NCBI RefSeq assembly: GCF_900096945.1 | Contig: NZ_FMKA01000002.1 | Coordinates: forward strand, 1 to 64,000 | Reading direction: 5' to 3' | Length of the DNA stretch: 64,000 bases | From: Anaerobium acetethylicum | GTDB lineage: Bacteria; Bacillota; Clostridia; Lachnospirales; Lachnospiraceae | The notes under the pieces: generated by a model | The model's database searches: none | What the model was told of the DNA's origin: nothing | What the model saw: the letters and a program-made list of their open reading frames with translations, nothing else | In this document: in pieces, positions 8,499-16,703 of the stretch | Position numbering within the stretch: position 1 is the first letter of the stretch | Layout: each line of letters starts with the position of its first letter | Made by a program: the position numbers and the translations under genes

Positions 8499-9629
8499 TT
8501 ATGCCTTCAGAATCTTTCTGCCAGCAAAAATCACACGGTTTGCGAGGGACGGTCTGATTTTTATGGCTTTTCGAGGGCATACAGGTATGCAGCAGTAGCA
8601 GCTGATGCATCGTTTGGTATCAAGGGTCATTTTGCCTTTCAGGGAGCTGATAGCGGCCACCGGGCATGCTCTGGTACAGACGCCGCAGGAAGTGCATTTT
8701 CTATTGTCAATCATCAGGTCAACATAGGTGTGGGTGAAGAAAAATCCCTTCTTGCTATATGTGGCTGGAAGGGGTCCCTTGACGAGCTTTTTGAACTTTA
8801 CGGGGACGATATTGCCGAGAATCTCGATGTCGTCATAGCCGGAAATCATCTGCCTGTCCCGTGCGCGGATGAGCATGGGGATCTCGTCCGGCTCATATCC
8901 GATCACTTTGCATACGGCCAGATCCAGGGAGGCTGCATTCCTGGAAGCAAATATCCTGGATGTCTGCACAGGCTTGCCAATGACGGCTGTAGGTCCGCCA
9001 TCAAGGCTGATGACCGCATCCAGAATGGAGAGGGAAGGCTTCACGATATTGTGGATATCGAGGAAAACGTCTGCAAGCTGGAGCTTGCTGTCGACCCAGC
9101 CATGGATCTTCTGCTTGTAGCCGCCGGGAAGGCAGCCGAACATATTCTTTACGGCGCCGGCAAGACGCAATGAGCCGTGGGTCTTGAGTTTCCCGGCATT
9201 GATTACAAGATCTGCCTCCAGCAGGACCTTCGGTATATAGAGGACATCCAGCCCGACAAGGCCTGATCTGACTTCCACAAGCGGCTCTTCGTCGAAGGCT
9301 ATCAGCTCGGCATCGTATTTATAGGCAGTCTCCTGGATTTTCGTCATCTGGAAGGCCTTCCTTGTAAGCCCTTTTTCATAGAAGGCAATGGAATCCCCAA
9401 TCTGGATATGGCAGTGCTTTTCCTTCAGTATCCGGCACAGGGCGTCCACGACTGCAAAAAGGGTCACTGTATGCTGGTCGGGCCTGTTCTGGGCCATGAT
9501 ATTAGGTTTGATCAGCACGGTTATATTCTCGGGGATGGTGAACTCTATTCTTTTCAAAGCTTCAGTGATGGCTTCGTATACTTCTTCAAAGTCATAGGAT
9601 CTGCACTCCACAACTGCTACTTTTTCCAT
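8499..9629 (-). CDS. DUF362 domain protein with C-terminal 2x[4Fe-4S] ferredoxin
   Basis: About 376 residues. The N-terminal three quarters match the DUF362 family (recognisable segments MEKVAVVECR, LIKPNIM, KLKTHGSLRLAGAVKNMFGC). The end carries two 4Fe-4S motifs, CTSCGVCTRACP and CISCYCCIPVCP. The role is presumably electron transfer or redox-linked, but the family has no agreed reaction. I prefer the ATG at 9629, which has AAAGGCGGT about 9 nt upstream. An earlier in-frame ATG at 9650 overlaps the upstream permease stop as ATGA but has GGAG only 2 nt away. It is the last gene of a minus-strand set behind an ABC ATPase and permease. Confidence 0.85.
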   Translation of the reverse strand: MEKVAVVECRSYDFEEVYEAITEALKRIEFTIPENITVLIKPNIMAQNRPDQHTVTLFAVVDALCRILKEKHCHIQIGDSIAFYEKGLTRKAFQMTKIQETAYKYDAELIAFDEEPLVEVRSGLVGLDVLYIPKVLLEADLVINAGKLKTHGSLRLAGAVKNMFGCLPGGYKQKIHGWVDSKLQLADVFLDIHNIVKPSLSILDAVISLDGGPTAVIGKPVQTSRIFASRNAASLDLAVCKVIGYEPDEIPMLIRARDRQMISGYDDIEILGNIVPVKFKKLVKGPLPATYSKKGFFFTHTYVDLMIDNRKCTSCGVCTRACPVAAISSLKGKMTLDTKRCISCYCCIPVCPRKAIKIRPSLANRVIFAGRKILKA

Positions 9630-9646
9630 GACAATTGCACCGCCTT

Positions 9647-10594
9647 TCATTCTCCATATGTTTTCAGAGCCTCCTGCAGCTCGATTTTCCCGATTTTCCT
9701 CCTGCTTACCATAGTTCCGGTGAAAAAAATGAGTATGAGCATCAGCAGACCGATGACTATATGCACAGGCTTGAACTCCAGCGGGAGAACCACCCCGTAT
9801 TCCGTCGCAAAGACATCCATGAGTCCTTTCAGGACAACTACCGAAATGGGAATGCTGATCAGATAGGATACCAGGGAATATGCGAAGTAGCCAAACATCG
9901 GCAGGGTATAGTCGGGCATCAGGACGAAGTCTGTTATCTGGTAGCTTTTTTCGCCGATGCTGAGGGAATCGCCGATTTTAATGGAGTTCTTGTCAGCGTA
10001 AATCTTATTCAAGGCAATTTCGCCATCATCCGATGGTTTTCTTCCTTCCTCGATAAAGGACCTGTTTATGCGTTCGGAATCTTTGATCAGAAGCGCTTTG
10101 TGTGATTTTGCGTCTGCAGCACCCGGGCTGTCGCTGCCGTCAGAAGAAATGGATCCGGTCGCATCATCGGCAGAGGCCTCATCAGCCTGCACAGGGTAAA
10201 ATTCGAAATTCACAATCTTGGATTCACGCAGCTCCAGAGAGAAGTCCTCATAGACCTTTTCGAAGGCTGTCTTCCGGTCATTCATGAGTGTGTAAAAAAG
10301 CGCAGAATCGGCACGCTTGATGTCGCTGAGGGAGTATATACCCTGCTGCAGGAGCGCAAGCACCTTCGGATTGGAGGACTCGCTTTCGGTCACCATATTG
10401 AGAAATTCGACGGAGAAATCCTCCTGGCTGTAGTCTGACAGGTAGGTTTCCGTAGGTTCCTCGATGCCGCTCAGGCCGTAGAACATCATCGTATAGGTTA
10501 GCGAACTGAGTATGATGATAATTCCGATGGCAGTAAGCTGCATCCATTTTTTTCTTAAAGTCCTGATTACGTTCTTGAAAAGCATGGAGAGCAC
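9647..10594 (-). CDS. Short FtsX/MacB-type ABC permease, probably internally deleted
   Basis: Membrane component of a MacB/LolD-type ABC system. The 315-residue product starts with a transmembrane helix (about residues 18-38), continues with an extracytoplasmic MacB_PCD-like region to about residue 230, and ends with two hydrophobic helices and the family terminus SRRKIGKIELQEALK. Comparable Clostridial permeases that begin similarly are, to my knowledge, about twice this length with two FtsX blocks. Here the N-terminal portion runs directly into the last helices at about MPDYTLPMFGYFAYS, as expected from an in-frame internal deletion. The reading frame is intact, so a short functional form cannot be excluded. 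It lies 3 nt after the ATPase gene. Confidence 0.75.
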   Translation of the reverse strand: MLSMLFKNVIRTLRKKWMQLTAIGIIIILSSLTYTMMFYGLSGIEEPTETYLSDYSQEDFSVEFLNMVTESESSNPKVLALLQQGIYSLSDIKRADSALFYTLMNDRKTAFEKVYEDFSLELRESKIVNFEFYPVQADEASADDATGSISSDGSDSPGAADAKSHKALLIKDSERINRSFIEEGRKPSDDGEIALNKIYADKNSIKIGDSLSIGEKSYQITDFVLMPDYTLPMFGYFAYSLVSYLISIPISVVVLKGLMDVFATEYGVVLPLEFKPVHIVIGLLMLILIFFTGTMVSRRKIGKIELQEALKTYGE

Positions 10595-10597
10595 CCC

Positions 10598-11296
10598 CTA
10601 ACCCCAGGAGATGTCCCGGGCAGCCTTTTTCGTCTTGTTTGTGATGATCTCCGTTATTTCACCGGAATTCATTTTAATTACCTTATCGGCCATTTCGGCA
10701 ATCCCCAGGTTATGCGTAATAACCACGACCGTTGTCTGGTATTCGGTGTTCAGCTCTTGTAGAATCTCAAGAATCTGTTTGGAATTTTTTTCGTCCAGGG
10801 CACCTGTGGGCTCGTCACAGAAAATGACGTCAGGATTCTTCGCCAGGCTTCTGGCGACGGAAACGCGCTGCTGCTCGCCGCCGGAAAGCTGGTGGGGGTA
10901 TTTGTTCCTTGCGTTTGAAAGACCGACCTTCTCGAGCAGCTCATCGATGTCGAGAGGCCGCCTGCAAAGGTCCGATCCGAGCTGTATGTTCTCGAAGACT
11001 GTGAGGACCTGCAGCAGGTTGTACTGCTGGAAGATGAAGCCCAGGTGGTCCCGCCGGAATTCTACGAGTTCCTCGCCGGAAAGTTCTGTAAGCTCATGCC
11101 CCTTGAAGGTGATCCTGCCGGAGGTTACGGAGTCGAGGCCGCTGATTACGTTCAGCAGGGTGCTCTTTCCGCTGCCGCTGGGACCGAGGATGACTATAAA
11201 TTCCCCTCTGTCAATGGTGAGGTTTATGTCCTTCAGGGCACGGGTCTCTATGTCGCCGGTCCTGTATATTTTGGAGACATTGTTCAGTGTGATCAT
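10598..11296 (-). CDS. ABC transporter ATP-binding protein (MacB/LolD type)
   Basis: Cytoplasmic ATPase subunit of 232 residues that would energise the adjacent FtsX-type permease. All motifs are intact: Walker A GPSGSGKST, Q-loop in FIFQQYNLL, signature LSGGEQQR, Walker B VIFCDEPTGALD and the switch His in VVVITHN. The RBS GGAGGGACAGCTT precedes the ATG on the minus strand. Systems of this class usually export peptides or lipids or sense antimicrobials. No histidine kinase pair is adjacent to support a bacitracin-resistance-type role. Confidence 0.93.
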   Translation of the reverse strand: MITLNNVSKIYRTGDIETRALKDINLTIDRGEFIVILGPSGSGKSTLLNVISGLDSVTSGRITFKGHELTELSGEELVEFRRDHLGFIFQQYNLLQVLTVFENIQLGSDLCRRPLDIDELLEKVGLSNARNKYPHQLSGGEQQRVSVARSLAKNPDVIFCDEPTGALDEKNSKQILEILQELNTEYQTTVVVITHNLGIAEMADKVIKMNSGEITEIITNKTKKAARDISWG

Positions 11297-11428
11297 AAGC
11301 TGTCCCTCCTGTCAAAACGGATATTCACAATATGATTATGTTACAGAAATAGTAATATTGATTATAGAATAACGCAGAAAAAATAAATTGTAAATATAAC
11401 AGAGGATATATATGTGTGATTTCAGACA

Positions 11429-11459
11429 AAAAGAAAAAGCCGAGACAGATGTTCGGCTT
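11429..11459 (-). terminator. Rho-independent terminator of the CdaR-type regulator gene
   Basis: Read on the minus strand, AAGCCGA and TCGGCTT form a stem with a 9-nt loop, followed by TTTCTTTTTG. It lies 33 bases beyond the stop of the regulator gene. Confidence 0.75.
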
Positions 11460-11491
11460 AAAGAGAAATTGGCTTACATGTTTTACTGCTT

Positions 11492-12598
11492 TTATATCTG
11501 CGGATGCATCTCATATGACATAAAGGCAAGTTTCAGTATGGTGAAATCCTTCAGCTCCCTCGGATTGAATCCGGTTTTTTCGTGGAGCTTGTTCAGCCGG
11601 TACTGAAGGGTGTTTTTATGAATGAAGAGGTCCTCAGCGGATCTGCTTATGGATCCGTTATTAGCTTCATATACCCTGAGTATTTCAATATATTCCTTGA
11701 TTTCGTCCCCTGTCAGATTTGAAAGCGTGTTCAGCTGCAGGCTTTTTGAGTTTGGTTCGCTGAAATCCACAAGCAGCAGCCCGATGTCCATTTCGCTGTA
11801 AAACTGAATGATTTCCTTTGAAAAGTTCTGGGCCCACTTGAGGGACTGGCAGGCTTGCTTATAGGACATTTTGGATTCTTCAAAGGAGGTGCATATTCTT
11901 CCTATCCCGAAGCTGACATCCATCTGGTGATAGTGTTTGATATGCTGGCTGATCTCGTTCAGGTGGAAGGCAAGAGTTCCTTTGGATGTGATCGTGGAAA
12001 AAACAACGAAAACACTGCTGCCTGCCGAAATCACCGTATTCTCGGAATCGCTGAGGTATCTGCGGAGGGTATGATAGACATCATAGTCCACATCCGATTC
12101 ATTGCTGATGACGCCCACGATGCATCGGCGGGGCAGTTTGATATTATAGTGTGCGGCGGAAAGGGTATCGGAATCCGACAGGTAGTCATTGTAGATCAGG
12201 CTGTCAATGAAGGCTTTTTCATTCTGCCTTCTCATGAAATCCGAGCTCTTTGCATGGGCTTCTGTAATCATCAATTCCGTCAATTTCCGGATGATTTTGG
12301 CATATTGGATGACCACTTCGGGAACTCCTGTTATTCCGATGATACCGATTATCTGATTCTGGAAATAAACAGCTGTATTGAATCCGCTTCTTGTACCGGG
12401 AAATTCATCATCAAACCGGATGATGAGATCCTGTCCGGTTGCAATTACTTTTTTAGCACCTTCATGTATCTTTCCGATTCGGTTTTCGTCAGTGGATGCG
12501 ATTATGGTTCCGTCAGTTTCAATAAAGTTTATTTCATGATGAATGATTTCCTTGATATTATCTACAATGCTCTGAGCCAGGTTTTTAGAGATTATCAT
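11492..12598 (-). CDS. CdaR/PucR-family transcriptional regulator (sugar diacid recognition)
   Basis: Cytoplasmic regulator of 368 residues. The N-terminal 130 residues are a putative sugar-diacid recognition domain (AQSIVDNIKEIIHHEINFI and later GIIGITG). The middle resembles a degenerate GGDEF-like/PucR region, and the C-terminus (about residues 305-365) is the helix-turn-helix with HKNTLQYRLNKL typical of CdaR/PucR. CdaR of enterics activates glucarate/glycerate genes. Here the gene diverges from a GntP permease and a glycerate kinase, so control of glycerate use is the natural inference. The RBS AAGGAGG stands 6 nt before the ATG. Confidence 0.9.
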   Translation of the reverse strand: MIISKNLAQSIVDNIKEIIHHEINFIETDGTIIASTDENRIGKIHEGAKKVIATGQDLIIRFDDEFPGTRSGFNTAVYFQNQIIGIIGITGVPEVVIQYAKIIRKLTELMITEAHAKSSDFMRRQNEKAFIDSLIYNDYLSDSDTLSAAHYNIKLPRRCIVGVISNESDVDYDVYHTLRRYLSDSENTVISAGSSVFVVFSTITSKGTLAFHLNEISQHIKHYHQMDVSFGIGRICTSFEESKMSYKQACQSLKWAQNFSKEIIQFYSEMDIGLLLVDFSEPNSKSLQLNTLSNLTGDEIKEYIEILRVYEANNGSISRSAEDLFIHKNTLQYRLNKLHEKTGFNPRELKDFTILKLAFMSYEMHPQI

Positions 12599-12663
12599 AA
12601 AGCCTCCTTGGTTTACGTACTAAAAAATATATAAAATAGCTAAATGTGAATGTTATACGTAAC

Positions 12664-12692
12664 ATTGTATTGCATATATAATTAAATTACAA
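12664..12692 (-). promoter_or_regulatory. Promoter of the CdaR-type gene, overlapping the divergent gntP promoter
   Basis: On the minus strand TTGTAA (complement of 12687-12692) and TACAAT (complement of 12664-12669) are 17 nt apart. The same bases form the oppositely directed promoter of the permease gene. Confidence 0.6.
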
Positions 12693-12693
12693 T
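12665..12693 (+). promoter_or_regulatory. Promoter of the GntP permease/glycerate kinase operon
   Basis: TTGTAT (12665-12670) and TACAAT (12688-12693) are separated by exactly 17 nt, about 65 bases before the permease start. Its -35 box overlaps the -10 box of the opposing regulator promoter and vice versa, so only one polymerase could occupy the site. Confidence 0.65.
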
Positions 12694-12757
12694 AGGTATA
12701 ACGAATTGTACAAACGTTTTTGAGAAAACAACCAAAGTAATGAAGGAGGAACACATT

Positions 12758-14032
12758 ATGGAACCAACAGTAACAGTTACCGCCATAGGAGCGTTATTAG
12801 GATTGGTGCTGGCAATTGCATTGATCTTCAAAAAAATCCCGCCATTTTATGCTTTGCTGGCAGGAGCTTTGATAGGAGGGCTTATCGGAGGAGCAAGCCT
12901 TACCGATACAGTCGTATTGATGACCAACGGAGCCAAAGGTATGGCTACATCGATATTAAGGATCCTTTCAGCCGGAATTCTGGCGGGAGTGCTGATCAAG
13001 TCTGGAGCGGCAGCATCCATTGCCTATGCCATCACGAAAAAGCTGGGCGCAAAGAGGGCACTTCTGGCATTGGCGCTGGCAACCATGATTTTGACAATGG
13101 TTGGCGTATTTATCGACATCGCAGTCATTACGGTTTCGGCCATTGCAATAGAGATTGCAAAAACTTCAGGATATAGCAGATCATCCGTACTGATTGCCAT
13201 GATAGGCGGCGGAAAGGCCGGCAATATCATGTCACCGAACCCGAATGCGATTGCAGTATCTGATGCCTTTGGCGTACCGCTTACAAACGTTATGTTAGCA
13301 GGTACCGTTTCAGCGATTTTTGGAATTATCGTGACCTATTTCATTGCGACAAAACTAAGTGGAAAGGGAAGCATGATTGCAGAAGGGGAAATCGTAGAAG
13401 ACAATAGCCAGACAGGCTTGCCGTCATTTGGAAAATCATTGGTAGGGCCGATTGTGGCAATCGTGATACTGGCGTTAAGGCCGTTGTTTGGAATTACCGT
13501 TGATCCTATGATTGCACTTCCGGTCGGCGGAATCGTTGAAATCATTGTACTTGGCAAGTCGAAGCATTTCGTGGAATATATCGAATATGGCCTTGGAAAA
13601 ATGATCAATGTTGCCATTATTTTATTGGGAACAGGTCTGATTGCAGGCATCATCACGAATTCGACACTGGGTTCCGTTTTGATCGGAGCAATCGAATATC
13701 TTGGCTTACCGCCTTTCTTACTGGCGCCATTGGCCGGAATTCTCATGTCGGCGGCAACTGCATCCACCACTTCGGGATGTGCGGTAGCGGGCAGCGTATT
13801 TGCCACTTCTCTTATTGATGCAGGAGTTTCTCCTATCGGAGGATCAGCCATGGTTCATGCTGGCGCAACAGTACTTGACCACCTGCCACACGGCTCATTC
13901 TTCCATGCGACAGGCGGAAGCGTAAACATGGAATTCAAAGAAAGGTTAAAATTGATTCCTTTTGAATCAGCAATTGGTCTTGTTCTTGCGGCAGCATCAA
14001 CAATTGTATTCGGAGTGATCGGGCTCGGCTGA
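12758..14032 (+). CDS. GntP-family permease, probably for glycerate or gluconate
   Basis: Polytopic membrane transporter of about 424 residues in the gluconate:H+ symporter (GntP) family, with around 12 hydrophobic segments and the family-typical segments GAGATVLDHLPHG-like (AMVHAGATVLDHLPHGSFF) near the C-terminus. The ATG at 12758 is chosen because the strong RBS AAGGAGG lies 8 nt before it; an in-frame ATG at 12740 overlaps that RBS. The gene is followed after 34 nt by glycerate kinase, which suggests that the substrate is D-glycerate. The divergent CdaR-type gene is the probable regulator. Confidence 0.92.
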   Translation: MEPTVTVTAIGALLGLVLAIALIFKKIPPFYALLAGALIGGLIGGASLTDTVVLMTNGAKGMATSILRILSAGILAGVLIKSGAAASIAYAITKKLGAKRALLALALATMILTMVGVFIDIAVITVSAIAIEIAKTSGYSRSSVLIAMIGGGKAGNIMSPNPNAIAVSDAFGVPLTNVMLAGTVSAIFGIIVTYFIATKLSGKGSMIAEGEIVEDNSQTGLPSFGKSLVGPIVAIVILALRPLFGITVDPMIALPVGGIVEIIVLGKSKHFVEYIEYGLGKMINVAIILLGTGLIAGIITNSTLGSVLIGAIEYLGLPPFLLAPLAGILMSAATASTTSGCAVAGSVFATSLIDAGVSPIGGSAMVHAGATVLDHLPHGSFFHATGGSVNMEFKERLKLIPFESAIGLVLAAASTIVFGVIGLG

Positions 14033-14066
14033 GCCTGACTGGTCAAGATAAGAAAGAGGTGACAGT

Positions 14067-15215
14067 ATGAAGTTTGTTTTAGCGCCAGATTCATTTAAAG
14101 AAAGCATGACAGCTAAAGAAGTCTGTGAATCCATGGAGTATGGCATTCGTAAAGTTTTTCCTGATGCAGATATTGTACATGTTCCCATGGCCGATGGCGG
14201 AGAAGGAACTGTGCAGGCCCTGGTCGACGCAACAGTAGGAACCATTGCAGAAATGATGGTCACCGGCCCTTTGGGCAGCCAGGTGCAGGCAGTTTATGGA
14301 ATCCTGGGTGACGGGACCACGGCTGTGATTGAGATGGCCAGTGCAAGCGGCATTCAGTATGTCAATAAAGAAACGAAGAATCCATTGATTACAACCACAT
14401 ACGGAACCGGAGAACTCATAAAAGAGTGCCTGGACAGAGGATGCAAGAAAATAATTCTCGGCATTGGAGGAAGCGCGACCAATGATGGCGGAAGCGGGAT
14501 GGCAAGAGCCCTGGGTGCCCTGTTCCTGGATGAGGATGGAAATGAGATTCCCCAGGGAGGAGGATATCTGTCACAGCTGTCAAAAATCGATATCACACAG
14601 ATGCACCCGAAACTGGCAGAATGCATGATTGAAATAGCATCCGACGTGACGAATGTGCTGTGCGGAAAAGAAGGTGCTTCAGCAGTATTCGGCCCTCAAA
14701 AGGGAGCGACGCCCGAAATGGTCAGCACCCTGGACAGGAACCTGGAACATTATGCCAATATCGTAAGGCGTGATATCGGAAGGGATATCCTGTGTGCAGC
14801 AGGAGGCGGAGCGGCAGGCGGACTTGGTGCAGGCCTGATTGCCTTCACGAACTGCAAAATGTCAAAAGGCATCGATATCGTAATCCGTTATTCAAATCTG
14901 AAGGAAAAGCTGCAAGGAGCCGATTACTGCTTTACTGGTGAAGGCCAGATAGACTTCCAGACAAAATTCGGGAAAACGCCATATGGCGTTATGAAGGCTG
15001 CAAAGGAAGTGGATCCTGATATCAAGGTGGTAGCGGTTGCAGGATGCCTTGGAAAAGATATCGAGAGCCTGTATGAAGAAGGATTCACGTCCATATTCGG
15101 CATCATTCCTACAGCAAGCGACATAGAGACCCTGCTGAAAACAGGCAAAGAGAATATTGCAAGGACATGCGAAAGCATTTGCAGGCTTATAAAAGACAGT
15201 GCGGCCGGCCGTTAA
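14067..15215 (+). CDS. Glycerate kinase (GarK/GlxK family)
   Basis: Phosphorylates glycerate with ATP, feeding lower glycolysis; the product is most likely 2-phosphoglycerate for this family. The 382-residue protein has the expected start KFVLAPDSFKESMTA, the Gly-rich GIGGSATNDGGSGMA loop near residue 135, and AAGGGAAGGLGAGL near residue 250. Length is normal. It is in an operon with the GntP permease, forming a minimal uptake-and-phosphorylation pathway. The RBS AAAGAGGTGA is 6 nt upstream. Confidence 0.95.
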   Translation: MKFVLAPDSFKESMTAKEVCESMEYGIRKVFPDADIVHVPMADGGEGTVQALVDATVGTIAEMMVTGPLGSQVQAVYGILGDGTTAVIEMASASGIQYVNKETKNPLITTTYGTGELIKECLDRGCKKIILGIGGSATNDGGSGMARALGALFLDEDGNEIPQGGGYLSQLSKIDITQMHPKLAECMIEIASDVTNVLCGKEGASAVFGPQKGATPEMVSTLDRNLEHYANIVRRDIGRDILCAAGGGAAGGLGAGLIAFTNCKMSKGIDIVIRYSNLKEKLQGADYCFTGEGQIDFQTKFGKTPYGVMKAAKEVDPDIKVVAVAGCLGKDIESLYEEGFTSIFGIIPTASDIETLLKTGKENIARTCESICRLIKDSAAGR

Positions 15216-15256
15216 TACCGGAAACGGATCTTGCAGCACATAAATGAGATTCACAA

Positions 15257-15285
15257 TTGACTTTTTATGCATAGTGTTATAGAAT
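15257..15285 (+). promoter_or_regulatory. Sigma-A promoter of the thiamine operon
   Basis: TTGACT (15257-15262) and TAGAAT (15280-15285) with a 17-nt spacer. The predicted start near 15292 coincides with the 5' side of the first TPP riboswitch. Confidence 0.7.
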
Positions 15286-15292
15286 CAAGTTG

Positions 15293-15373
15293 TTAGCGGG
15301 GGGACTGTTCCACAGTTGAGAAGGTAAAACCTGACCCTTAGAACCTGGCGGTTAAGACCGGCGTAGGGAAGCG
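15293..15373 (+). ncRNA. TPP riboswitch (THI element), first of two
   Basis: Contains the conserved thiamine-pyrophosphate aptamer pieces in order: GCGGGGGGACTG, CAGTTGAGA, ACCTGACCCTTAGAACCTG, and the closing GGCGTAGGGAAGC. A stem-loop with a T-run follows at 15406-15440, so control is by premature termination when TPP is bound. It lies in the leader of thiD-thiC-thiM-thiE. Confidence 0.92.
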
Positions 15374-15405
15374 ATTGAGGAACATTATGATTTTAGATGT
15401 TTTTT

Positions 15406-15440
15406 GGATGCTTTTCCTGACGGGAAGCATCCTTTTTTTG
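15406..15440 (+). terminator. Expression-platform terminator of the first TPP riboswitch
   Basis: GGATGCTT pairs with AAGCATCC around a short loop, followed by seven T residues. Located 33 nt after the first aptamer. Confidence 0.85.
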
Positions 15441-15462
15441 TACAAATAGAATAGCGTTATTG

Positions 15463-15543
15463 TTTGCGGGGGGACTGTTCGCAGTTGAGAAGGTAAAACC
15501 TGACCCTTAGAACCTGTTAGTTCATACTAGCGTAGGGAAGCAA
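15463..15543 (+). ncRNA. TPP riboswitch (THI element), second of two
   Basis: Second aptamer with the same conserved blocks: GCGGGGGGACTG, CAGTTGAGA, ACCTGACCCTTAGAACCTG, GCGTAGGGAAGC. The variable P3/P5 parts differ from the first copy (GTTAGTTCATACTAGC instead of GCGGTTAAGACCGGC), with complementary pairs kept in each, so both appear functional. It has its own terminator at 15562-15596. Confidence 0.92.
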
Positions 15544-15561
15544 GATTGTTTTGAAACTGAA

Positions 15562-15596
15562 ACGGCACCCTATGCATAGCAGGGTGCCGTTTTTTT
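15562..15596 (+). terminator. Expression-platform terminator of the second TPP riboswitch
   Basis: ACGGCACCCT and AGGGTGCCGT form a perfect 10-bp stem with a 9-nt loop, followed by a run of T. It ends 34 nt before the thiD start. Confidence 0.88.
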
Positions 15597-15629
15597 GAGC
15601 CCCAGACAAGAAACTGGAAAGGAAGCAAA

Positions 15630-16421
15630 ATGAAAAACTGTTTAACAATTGCCGGTTCCGACTGCAGCGGAGGGGCCGGGATACAGGCTGATCTGAAGAC
15701 GTTTTCGGCACTGGGGACATTCGGCATGAGCGTCGTATCTGCCGTTGTCGCGGAGAATACCAGCCGGGTCATCTCAATCCAGGATATTGATGTGAAGATC
15801 CTTGAGGACCAGATCGATGCCGTGTTTGAAGACATCGAGGTGGCGGCCGTGAAGGTGGGGATGCTGCCGGGAATTGAATCCATGCGGGCTGTGGCAGCAA
15901 AACTAAGGGAATACAGGCCGCCTGTCATTGTGATGGATCCCGTTATGGTGGCAACAGGCGGAGGAAACCTGATGAATCCAGAGGCACTTGGGACGCTGAA
16001 AAAGGAACTCATTCCGGTTGTGACGCTTCTGACACCTAACATTCCTGAGGTTGAAATCATCGCAGGGACAGGCATCAGAACACAGGAGGATATGAAGGCG
16101 GCAGCAGTCGAGATCCATCGGATGGGGGCGCAAAACGTACTGATCAAAGGGGGGCATCTTGAGGGAGAGGCATATGACCTGCTATATGACGGAGTGAATT
16201 TTTATTCATTTTCCGCAGAACGAATCGATACGAAAAATACCCACGGGACCGGCTGCACCCTTTCGTCTGCAATTACGGCGAACCTTGCAAAAGGGATGGA
16301 TATGCCGTCGGCGGTGGCTGAGGCAAAAAGATATCTGACCGAGGCAATCAGGCATGGACTTGCAATCGGAAAAGGACACGGGCCGACAAACCATTTTCAC
16401 GAATTTTACAGGATGAATTAA
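15630..16421 (+). CDS. thiD: Hydroxymethylpyrimidine/phosphomethylpyrimidine kinase ThiD
   Basis: Phosphorylates HMP and HMP-phosphate to HMP-pyrophosphate, the pyrimidine half of thiamine. The 263-residue ribokinase-fold protein begins with LTIAGSDCSGGAGIQADLKT, the ThiD hallmark, and carries the catalytic DTKNTHGTGCTLSSA motif with its Cys in GTGC near residue 210. The RBS GGAAAGGAAG precedes the ATG. It is the first gene under the tandem TPP riboswitches and is followed by thiC after an intervening family A repeat, so the operon is probably continuous but carries a large structured insert. Confidence 0.96.
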   Translation: MKNCLTIAGSDCSGGAGIQADLKTFSALGTFGMSVVSAVVAENTSRVISIQDIDVKILEDQIDAVFEDIEVAAVKVGMLPGIESMRAVAAKLREYRPPVIVMDPVMVATGGGNLMNPEALGTLKKELIPVVTLLTPNIPEVEIIAGTGIRTQEDMKAAAVEIHRMGAQNVLIKGGHLEGEAYDLLYDGVNFYSFSAERIDTKNTHGTGCTLSSAITANLAKGMDMPSAVAEAKRYLTEAIRHGLAIGKGHGPTNHFHEFYRMN

Positions 16422-16424
16422 CGG

Positions 16425-16597
16425 GGACGTGATGCAAAACATGTTCATTCGCAGCGCGCTCTCGCTTAGATGAAGACGTAGTGGTACGTAAGGCCGCAAA
16501 GTACGCGGCCTAAGTACCAACATCTTCATAAAGCTGCTCATTGAATCATGTTTTGCATCACTGCGTGTTGGCAGGCGAATGTGCAAAATCGACGAAG
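16425..16597. repeat. Fold-back repeat family A, copy 1 (between thiD and thiC)
   Basis: Long imperfect inverted repeat. The outer arms GTGATGCAAAACATG and CATGTTTTGCATCAC, the middle arms ATGAAGACGT and CATCTTCAT, and the inner arms GGCCGC and GCGGCC nest symmetrically around GTAC-rich loops. The left outer flank seen in other copies is missing because the element abuts the thiD stop; the right flank GTGCAAAATCGACGAAG is present. A solo family B hairpin follows at 16629-16656. The element lies inside a transcribed operon, so it will be an RNA hairpin in the thi mRNA. Confidence 0.85.
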
Positions 16598-16628
16598 TCG
16601 AATGTTAGAAGAGGGCTTTTGAAGCTTG

Positions 16629-16656
16629 GATGAAGGACGTAGTCATGAATAGTTAC
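16629..16656. repeat. Solo hairpin related to repeat family B
   Basis: GATGAAGGACGTAGTC followed by ATGAATAGTTAC, the short palindrome that forms one terminus of family B elements. Located 48 bases before thiC. Confidence 0.55.
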
Positions 16657-16703
16657 CTTTGACAAGATAATCAGAATAGCAGAGAAAGGGAAGGAAGAAG
16701 AAA

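Noticed and set aside
8499-9173. Plus-strand open frames antisense to the DUF362 gene
   Set aside because: The minus-strand frame has family motifs and two ferredoxin signatures; the plus-strand frames have none.
16206-16586. Minus-strand open frame across the thiD end and repeat A
   Set aside because: Antisense to thiD and then inside the fold-back repeat; no RBS and no family resemblance.
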